Source: Serratia symbiotica (GTDB lineage Bacteria; Pseudomonadota; Gammaproteobacteria; Enterobacterales; Enterobacteriaceae). From it: 64,000 nt of DNA. Made by a program: the position numbers and the translations under genes. The notes under the pieces are model-generated. The model ran no database searches. It saw nothing but the letters and a program-made list of their open reading frames with translations, and was not told where the DNA came from. Position 1 is the stretch's first letter, and each line of letters opens with the position of its first letter. Where the stretch lies: NCBI GenBank assembly GCA_900155695.1, contig FUHL01000001.1, positions 1 through 64,000 on the forward strand, given 5' to 3'. This document shows positions 57,224-64,000 of the stretch, one piece after another.

Positions 57224-59050
57224 TTCATCTTGATGTTCATTACAAGAATAAGATATAGATCATTAAGGTAGAATAACGTTGCAAACAGAATCTGTTCTAA
57301 AGAAGAATAGCAAAGCAATGCTTTGCAAGCTATATTTTTCGAATATTTTATTTTCATAATGATAGCAATTTTATCACTACCTTGTCTGAAATCAATAAGA
57401 TTGAATAGAGCATTGTTAGCTCAAGTAAAATCTAAATTTTTTATTTTACTAACAAGTGTATAGAGGCGATTATCAAGATATACAGCCTCAAAATTTGAGA
57501 AGGTATAATTATTGCTCTCTATTGCTAAAATAATTTTAGCAATAGAAGGCAGATTAGATATTATCATATATCACTAATATATCTATCTACTTGAGTCAAT
57601 GTTTGTGGATAAATATAGCAATCTTTATGTGTTTGTGTGATATTTTATCTATATTCAAGTATCAGTAAATGAATGTTGTTCTTCAATAATGAAAGTAAGC
57701 ATACTAAGATGAAGTAAATGATTGAAATAAAGTGGTCTCTTGAGAAGATGTGAAAGATTTAATAATAATGGTCTTAGACCAGAAAATATCATTAACTCAT
57801 GTTTGATTTTACTTTGCAAGTTTTTATATTTATACATCTTCTTATCACGGTTTATTGCCACTCCATGCATTACTTCTATAGACATGTATAGCTATAATTA
57901 TCTTTTATAATGTAAATATTACGCTAATTTCTTAGTAAGTAAATTTTATTAATAATGTTATGGAAAATATTAAGAAGTACAGGAATTTAACTCAATATCA
58001 TATTTATTCTTATTAGTAAATTGTATTAATTGCACTCACCACCTATTCATTCATCTCGTCATAACTTACCATGAGAAAATGTGCGATGGCGCAATATAAA
58101 ATATTCGCCAATGCGATAAACATTAGATTAATAAATACGATAATAATTTATATTATTGCATCTAGTAGAGCAACCAAGATAAATTTTGTTTTTAAAATAT
58201 TTTTATCAACTACCCAGAAAAATAAAATGCTTTCTATCATAATAATTTAAGTGAAACGTTTAGGTGTAGAAATCAAAGTTACTCGAGTATATTACATTAA
58301 TGATATGAAATAGTAAACTTTTATAAAAATGATATTTGTATTGCTTTTCATCTTAGATTTTACAATTTAATCTCATAATGTTTTGATATTTATTTTCTAA
58401 TTATGTAAACTTTTTATAATCTATTATTAATTAATAAATATTAACTTAAAATATATGGCGATATTAATATGACATATAAGCATTTATATATATTATATAT
58501 ATTAGATATAAAACAAAGACATAATTATAAATTATTGTTTACTATCACTGATTAAGTCGTAGAGTATAAAATAATAATTTCGAACTTTAATTTCGTGGCT
58601 GTTTTATATTATAATTGTCTATAACCAGTAGTTTGAATCGCTATTATTCACTGCTATATATTCAAATACAGAAAAGATTATATGATTTAATATCAATTAG
58701 GTAGAAATCTCATTATAGGGCATATAGCCCATGTAATTCATTACATGTAATTTGCAATTGGGCCACGAGGATATAATATATAATTATAGCTTATAAGCAA
58801 GTGGTTCTAAAAAACAATGCGTGTATTTTATACTAAATTCTATTTAATTGACCAATAGATCTGTTAATCTTTTTAAGATGCCCGATTCATTAAAATATAT
58901 TTATATTAATGTATATGGTGCACTATAAGTGCGCTTTACACGTCAGCAATTCACTATCAAGTGCTTGTTTATAAGATCATTGAGAAATTTTCTCAGATGT
59001 AGAAGGGTTGTACATGTAAAACCATCTAGACTTAATCCTTTGGAGGAGGT
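57224..59050. other. Gene-free stretch at the positions of csdA and ubiC
   Basis: About 1.8 kb. csdA would precede csdE on the minus strand, and ubiC would precede ubiA on the plus strand. Neither could be recognised. A 76-codon minus-strand frame at 57655-57885 matches no known family. The last bases hold a very strong ribosome-binding site for ubiA. Confidence 0.6.
59042..59049 (+). promoter_or_regulatory. Strong ribosome-binding site of ubiA
   Basis: ggaggagg, one base before the ATG. The first ggagg gives a 4-base spacing and the second only 1 base. It is much stronger than the other ribosome-binding sites here and fixes the start of ubiA. Confidence 0.75.
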
Positions 59051-59926
59051 ATGACTCAAAGCAAATTTCTGGTTTACAGATATCTCATGCGAATTGATAA
59101 ACCAGTGGGTAGTTTATTACTGTTGTGGCCTACATTATGGGGATTATGGATATCTGGAAAGGGCATCCCCCCATTATCAATACTGCTAGTTTTTATACTT
59201 GGTGTTTTCACAATGCGTTCTGCTGGCTGCATAGTGAATGATTATGTTGATCGTAAACTTGATGGATATGTAAAGCGTACTGCTAAACGACCGATTCCTA
59301 ATGGTCTGGTGAGCAAAAAAGAAGCTTTAATGTTATTTACAATATTAATCATTATTTCATTTGGACTGGTTTTAACTTTAAATATAATGACTATCTTTTT
59401 ATCACTGATAGCTCTAGTATTAGCCTGTATTTATCCATTTATGAAACGTATCACTTATCTTCCGCAATTTATACTTGGCGCTACTTTTGGATGGGGAATC
59501 CCAATGTCCTATGCTGCAGTAAGTCAATCACTTCCGATAAGTTGTTGGTTATTGTTTCTAGCTAATATCTGCTGGACTGTGGTATATGATACACTATATG
59601 CAATGGTAGATCGCAATGATGATTTAAAAATTGGCATTAAATCTACTGCGATATTATTTGGCAGTTATGATAGGCAAATAATTGGAGTATTGCAAATCTC
59701 TACTGTGTTATTACTGCTCTGGATTGGTTATTTAGTGAAACTAGGTGAGGTATTTTTTTTCGCATTGTCGCTTGTTAGTGGAATGTTTATATATCAACAG
59801 AAACAGATTGCTACGCGCAAAAATGAAGCTTATTTCAAAGCATTTTTACAGAATAATTACGTTGGATTAATAATATTTATAAGTCTTGTATTTAATTATT
59901 TGCCAAATTATAGCCAATCTCAATAG
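59051..59926 (+). CDS. ubiA: 4-hydroxybenzoate octaprenyltransferase UbiA
   Basis: A 291-residue integral membrane prenyltransferase (E. coli 290). The two aspartate-rich motifs that bind the prenyl diphosphate through magnesium are intact: [15 protein letters not shown] (residues 63-77) and [12 protein letters not shown] (residues 180-191). About nine membrane segments are expected. It attaches the polyprenyl tail to 4-hydroxybenzoate in ubiquinone synthesis. ggaggagg sits right before the ATG, unusually strong for this window. ubiC, which makes 4-hydroxybenzoate and lies upstream in E. coli, is absent. Confidence 0.96.
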   Translation: MTQSKFLVYRYLMRIDKPVGSLLLLWPTLWGLWISGKGIPPLSILLVFILGVFTMRSAGCIVNDYVDRKLDGYVKRTAKRPIPNGLVSKKEALMLFTILIIISFGLVLTLNIMTIFLSLIALVLACIYPFMKRITYLPQFILGATFGWGIPMSYAAVSQSLPISCWLLFLANICWTVVYDTLYAMVDRNDDLKIGIKSTAILFGSYDRQIIGVLQISTVLLLLWIGYLVKLGEVFFFALSLVSGMFIYQQKQIATRKNEAYFKAFLQNNYVGLIIFISLVFNYLPNYSQSQ

Positions 59927-60906
59927 TAATGTATTTACTCGTCGTAAAAGTATTTAAATAGTACACATAAGCGATTTTATTTTAATAGCCATCATTATTC
60001 ATAGCAATGAAAATTATTAATAATATGATGTATTAAAAGCATTGTTATTAATATATATTACGAATGGTTACAGATTTTTAGTGTATGTAATAAAATATTC
60101 CTTAATATTTTTATATTTATTTAATAGAGATGATATTAAATTGTTACTTTAGATTTAGACTATTATAATCAATTCATTGATTTGGAGTAATAAGTATTGT
60201 TCTATTACAAAAATATCTCATGCGTGAAAATGCCAAAGCTAGATATTATATTAAACTAGATAAATATTATAGTAATAATATAGTTATTGTTATGAAAGGA
60301 TATAATAAATAATGCGTTTATCATTTTGTCGATTAATACTTAATATATATTTTGGGAATCACATAAATAAAGAGTGTTGTTCCAAATATGCATTAATCCT
60401 ATTGCAGACTATTTTTATGTGCTTAAGTTAATTGCAAAGAGTTTATTCATACATGATGTTTATACTTTTTAATTTAAAAACTATTTGTGCAATTAATATA
60501 TATACGTTGATCATATATTAAGATAATCAGACTTCTACTACAATTGTTATCTTATATAATATAAATGTAACTAAAATAAATACTAATCCATAATAAACTT
60601 ATAACATTAAGTGCTATCAAATAGCAAATTCAGTAATTTTAGCTTTCTCCAATATATACCATATTCTATTCTCTCGAACTGTAATAAAATATTTATTAAA
60701 TGCAGTACTCTGTTAGATACTATATATAAAATTATAACTCAATATATAAGTCGTGTATAATAAAGAAGTAAAAGATGAGTGAATTTTTACAAAAAATACC
60801 TATATAACTAGATGTTATACATTGCTTAATACTTGAGGGGGGAATTATTGTTTACTGAATGATGAGATCCGATCTCAGGATATGTTATTTACTTTGAATT
60901 ATGCAG
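59927..60906. other. Gene-free stretch replacing plsB-dgkA-lexA-dinF-yjbJ
   Basis: About 980 bases between ubiA and zur. In E. coli plsB, dgkA, lexA, dinF and yjbJ lie between them. The space is far too short for these genes, and none was recognised, so the block was deleted at this locus. Confidence 0.65.
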
Positions 60907-61398
60907 TTATGGTAGTGTTTGCGAAAATAATATTTGCTTAAAGCAAGACTCTATTTCAGCGCAGTTAATGCATAGACCATGCGCTTCTACTACGCTATGG
61001 TGTAGTGTAAATCCTAATTCTTGCGCTAACTTTTGTAACGTTTTTTCTACCCTCTTAGTAGAGTGCTCTGTCACTTGTTTGCAGCGATTACAAATAAACA
61101 TCGCAGATGTATGTATTGGTTTACTAAACTGGTGGCAAAGGATATAGCTATTAGCAGATTCCACTCGATGAATAAATCCTTGGTCGAGTAGAAAATCTAA
61201 TGCACGGTAAACCGTAGGCGGTTTAGCTTGTGGCTCAACAATTCGTAGCAAATCAAGTAAGTTATATGCACTAATTGCACTACGTTGCTGTAACATCAGC
61301 TTCAATACTTCTAGCCTCTGGGGAGTTAAGCGAACTTTACGTTGACGACATAGCTTTTCAGCTTGTATTAATAGATTTTTATTAATAGTTGCATGCAT
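60907..61398 (-). CDS. zur: Zinc uptake regulator Zur (Fur family)
   Basis: A 163-residue Fur-family repressor (E. coli Zur 171). The winged-helix stretch VRLTPQRLEVLKLMLQQRSA, then KPPTVYRALDFLLDQGFIHRVES, belongs to Zur rather than Fur. Structural zinc cysteines are FICNRCK and LCINC. The regulatory zinc-site ligands in the H-R-V-E-S, LCHQF and IHTS stretches are kept. With zinc it represses zinc-uptake genes (znuABC in E. coli). The C-terminal tail is short. Its usual upstream neighbours are deleted, but its position after ubiA is collinear with E. coli. Confidence 0.94.
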   Translation of the reverse strand: MHATINKNLLIQAEKLCRQRKVRLTPQRLEVLKLMLQQRSAISAYNLLDLLRIVEPQAKPPTVYRALDFLLDQGFIHRVESANSYILCHQFSKPIHTSAMFICNRCKQVTEHSTKRVEKTLQKLAQELGFTLHHSVVEAHGLCINCAEIESCFKQILFSQTLP

Positions 61399-63326
61399 CG
61401 AAAATACAGTTCCATAGTATACACAAATAATTTTAAAAAATTTATGATAAATATACTTTTCATCTTAATTACAAGTTACTCGTAAATTTTTGGATATGCA
61501 ATTTTATAAAATTTATTATGCTAATAATAAATTATATATCTATTTAGATTTTTTATTTAATAGCAATGTTATTATAAAAATTTCAGTAATAAAAATAGTA
61601 ATTGTAATTGTATTTTTATTACTGGAATTGATTAAGAAATAAAAGATTTTCACTTTAGCATTTATTATACAATAAATGTTATTTTATTACAACTTTATTT
61701 TAATTTGGTTTCTATCAACTAGCATCTGATTTATATAATATATATTTTTTCAAAATTTTACAGAAAATGATATAGTCTTATCATGCGCTATTATATTATT
61801 TAAAATTACTTAAAGCAATAAAATATCATTTTGTATGAGAAAAACAATATTGATATATTTATATAAAAATCTTTAAGTAAAAAATTAATTGCTATTAATT
61901 CTGATAATCAATACTTAATGACTCATTTATTTTGAATGAAACAATGCTCCTGTTTCTTTTTTCTTTAAAAAAAATACAGTATATATTATTAAAAATAAAT
62001 AGCAAGAACTACAAGCTAGATACCGATTAAATTAATTATTGATATATATCAAAATTGCTTGAGTTAATTTTGCAATACATGTCTTTTTTAAATAAAAACA
62101 AAATATCTTTCTAATTTAAAATTATCTATAATAATGCCTAGATTGGCATCTATTTATAATGGATAAATAAATAAAATTTTTACAAATGATATTTGAATTC
62201 CTTTCTTAAAAGGGTATTATAATGAAGTTATAGCAGCTAAAATAAATTATATTATCCCTTCAATAGATATTGAAGGGATTAGCTACTCATCAATAAATAA
62301 TAGGCATTAAGCAATAGAAATGATTACTTATTAAATAACATAATGTTATTGATAGTTATAATTCACATCTTCTAAATATAGTTATTGCGCAATATGTTTA
62401 AAGAAGTTATCTTATTAAATAATAATTTTACAAAACAAAATAACGTATTTCGTTTATTTTTAGGTTATGCTTTAATTATTTTATATATACTTATATTTTT
62501 ATATACTGATATTTTATGTTTATTTTTTATCAGCGCCAAAATGTTAAATGCTAGAAATAATATAAAGCACTTATAAGTTATATATAAAAAAATACAATAT
62601 TTTTTATTTTAACTTTTATATTGATTTTATTTTTCGAAAAAAAATTTTATTATTCCTAATCTTGATTTTATAAAAGATTAAATATTATTTTTTAATTGAC
62701 TAAATATTAAAAGGAAAGTAAGAAATATTGAAATTTCTTGTCAGTCGCTAAGTCAGATCCTTTCTTAAAATTCATAATATTTAAAAATGTTATGTAAAGT
62801 ATAAGGAAAATTATATTTTCTTTAATATCCATGATCATTATAATGGGAGCTTAAAATTTTTAGAAGTAATATTATACTAATAATAAAAAACTAATAATAA
62901 AAATTATTCTAGAATAATGCAATTTTTATAAATGCATGAATATAAATATTTACAATTCATTTCTTCTTGAGATAGTATCACATTTATTTTAATTGCAAAA
63001 TGTGTTATTTTTGTGATTAATAAATTAAGAAAGAAATTTGTTTACATTAATAATAATTATAGGATATTAATCCTAACGTATAGAATATTACTTAAATAAA
63101 TTAAGCAATGATATCTTCGAATTTCATTTTTATACATTTTATATTATAGTTAAATATTTTACGGCAATATAATGTTTTTGATGACTTATTAAGTAATATA
63201 TCAGCAGATAATGCTAAATATTGTCTTAATTTATACACTATGATGATAATATATTGACTATATTAGCACAACATGACTAAAGTGGTACACTTCTATTTTA
63301 ATTTTGCTTCCACTGAGTAAGGATAG
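61399..63326. other. Gene-free AT-rich stretch before minC
   Basis: About 1.9 kb with no recognisable gene. A 63-codon plus-strand frame at 62385-62576 is hydrophobic but looks like chance coding in AT-rich DNA. A 12-bp perfect hairpin (62254-62279) and a duplicated ctaataataaaaa (62876-62902) are present. Confidence 0.55.
62254..62279. repeat. Perfect 12-bp inverted repeat, 2-nt loop
   Basis: The arms atcccttcaata and tattgaagggat are separated by ga. The hairpin has a GC-richer core than its surroundings but no T-run on either side. It lies about 1 kb upstream of minC. Confidence 0.85.
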
Positions 63327-64000
63327 ATGTCACAATCGCCAATTGAATTAAAAGGTAGTAATTTCACCTTATCGGTTATTCATTTTTATACTTCAGAAAT
63401 CGAGGTAATACGTCAAGCGTTATTGAAAAAAATTGAGAAAGCGCCAAATTTATTAAAACATGCTCCTGTTGTGATGAACATTGCATTACTGGATGAAGAT
63501 GCGAACTGGAAAGCATTAAAGCAGGTTGTAGAAGAAACAGGTTTGCATGTAGTTGGTATCAGCGGATGCCGGGTAGATTGTCAGAAACAGACAATTATAC
63601 AAGCTGGGCTACCGATACTTAGCGAAGGGAAAGGTCATAAAATTTATGCGTTAAACACTATAGAAGAAAATGTCTTTTCTAAAGCATGCATTATTAATAC
63701 ACCTATACGCTCTGGACAACAGATTTATGCCAGAAATGGGGATTTGATTGTAGTTAGTAGTGTTAGTGCTGGCGCTGAACTGATTGCTGATGGCAATATT
63801 CATATATACGGCATGATGCGTGGTCGTGCTCTAGCAGGTGCCTCTGGTGATACACATTGTCAAATTTTTTGCATGCGCCTAAATGCTGAGCTACTATCTA
63901 TTGCAGGGCAGTATTGGTTAAGTGAACAGATCCCGTCTAATCACTTTGGAAAGGCAGTACAAGTTACACTATTAGATAATGCTTTAAACATACAACGTCT
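63327..64000 (+). CDS. minC: Septum site-determining protein MinC (cut by window end)
   Basis: 224 codons are visible and the frame is still open at the edge. E. coli MinC has 231 residues and ends a few residues after the equivalent of the last codon here, so only a few bases are missing. The N-terminal FtsZ-inhibiting domain ([34 protein letters not shown]) and the C-terminal MinD-binding beta-helix ([39 protein letters not shown]) are both present. The start is [10 protein letters not shown] with aagga 3 bases upstream. MinC with MinD and MinE places the division septum. minD and minE are expected to the right. Confidence 0.96.
   Translation, partial: MSQSPIELKGSNFTLSVIHFYTSEIEVIRQALLKKIEKAPNLLKHAPVVMNIALLDEDANWKALKQVVEETGLHVVGISGCRVDCQKQTIIQAGLPILSEGKGHKIYALNTIEENVFSKACIINTPIRSGQQIYARNGDLIVVSSVSAGAELIADGNIHIYGMMRGRALAGASGDTHCQIFCMRLNAELLSIAGQYWLSEQIPSNHFGKAVQVTLLDNALNIQR

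Noticed and set aside
57655..57885. 76-codon minus-strand open frame between csdE and ubiA
   Set aside because: No known motif, no convincing ribosome-binding site, and a length expected by chance in a 1.8-kb gap.
62385..62576. 63-codon hydrophobic open frame before minC
   Set aside because: AT-rich DNA encodes hydrophobic residues by default. No ribosome-binding site or family resemblance was seen.

Overview
The window looks like chromosomal DNA of a long-term, host-restricted gammaproteobacterial (Enterobacterales) endosymbiont in an active stage of genome decay. Every recognisable protein is closest in remembered sequence to E. coli/Serratia/Yersinia-type orthologues, often residue for residue. 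The DNA is strongly AT-rich, and the intact genes sum to only about 45% of the window. The rest is long gene-free stretches of 0.4-3.7 kb. No insertion sequence, phage gene, CRISPR array or horizontally acquired island was seen. This style, with low coding density but little mobile DNA, resembles what is reported for the reduced 'Candidatus Serratia symbiotica' lineages of Cinara aphids. The species assignment is an inference and was not tested.

Layout. 1-750: 3' end of 23S rRNA, 5S rRNA and tRNA-Trp, recalling the distal end of an rrnC-type operon. 3.1-5.9 kb: prlC and an N-terminally trimmed rsmJ. 7.6-9.4 kb: argS. 11-12.6 kb: murJ (minus). 14.3-14.8 kb: yciB. 17-18.3 kb: srmB. 21.8-25.1 kb (minus): the LPS block kdsD-(kdsC lost)-lptC-lptA-lptB. 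26.3-28.9 kb (plus): the whole mlaFEDCB phospholipid-transport operon as five adjacent pseudogenes, followed by intact ibaG and murA. 34.6-35.7 kb: ydiK (minus). 36.6 kb: tRNA-Ser(UGA). 37.8-39.8 kb (minus): sucC-sucD without sucAB. 42.2-43.7 kb: ansP. 44.5-54.1 kb: recC, recB, recD, with ptrA deleted between recC and recB. 54.6 kb: initiator tRNA-Met (minus). 55.9-57.2 kb: convergent tcdA and csdE. 59.1-59.9 kb: ubiA. 60.9-61.4 kb: zur (minus). 63.3 kb to the edge: minC.

What the genes do together. The retained set covers translation (rRNA, three tRNAs, argS, rsmJ, srmB, tcdA), the cell envelope (murA, murJ, kdsD, lptABC, yciB, minC), recombination and double-strand-break repair (recBCD), a fragment of central metabolism and quinone synthesis (sucCD, ubiA), sulfur transfer (csdE), zinc homeostasis (zur) and asparagine uptake (ansP). 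Several conserved E. coli neighbourhoods survive with single members removed: kdsC and yrbG, ptrA, csdA, ubiC, sucAB, and plsB-dgkA-lexA-dinF-yjbJ. The clearest oddities are a recB reading frame whose ancestral ATG appears to have become ATA, an rsmJ restarted at an internal Met, a serine tRNA without an encoded CCA end, the frozen mla pseudo-operon, and several long perfect hairpins in gene-free DNA. I did not find a convincing undescribed multi-gene system here.
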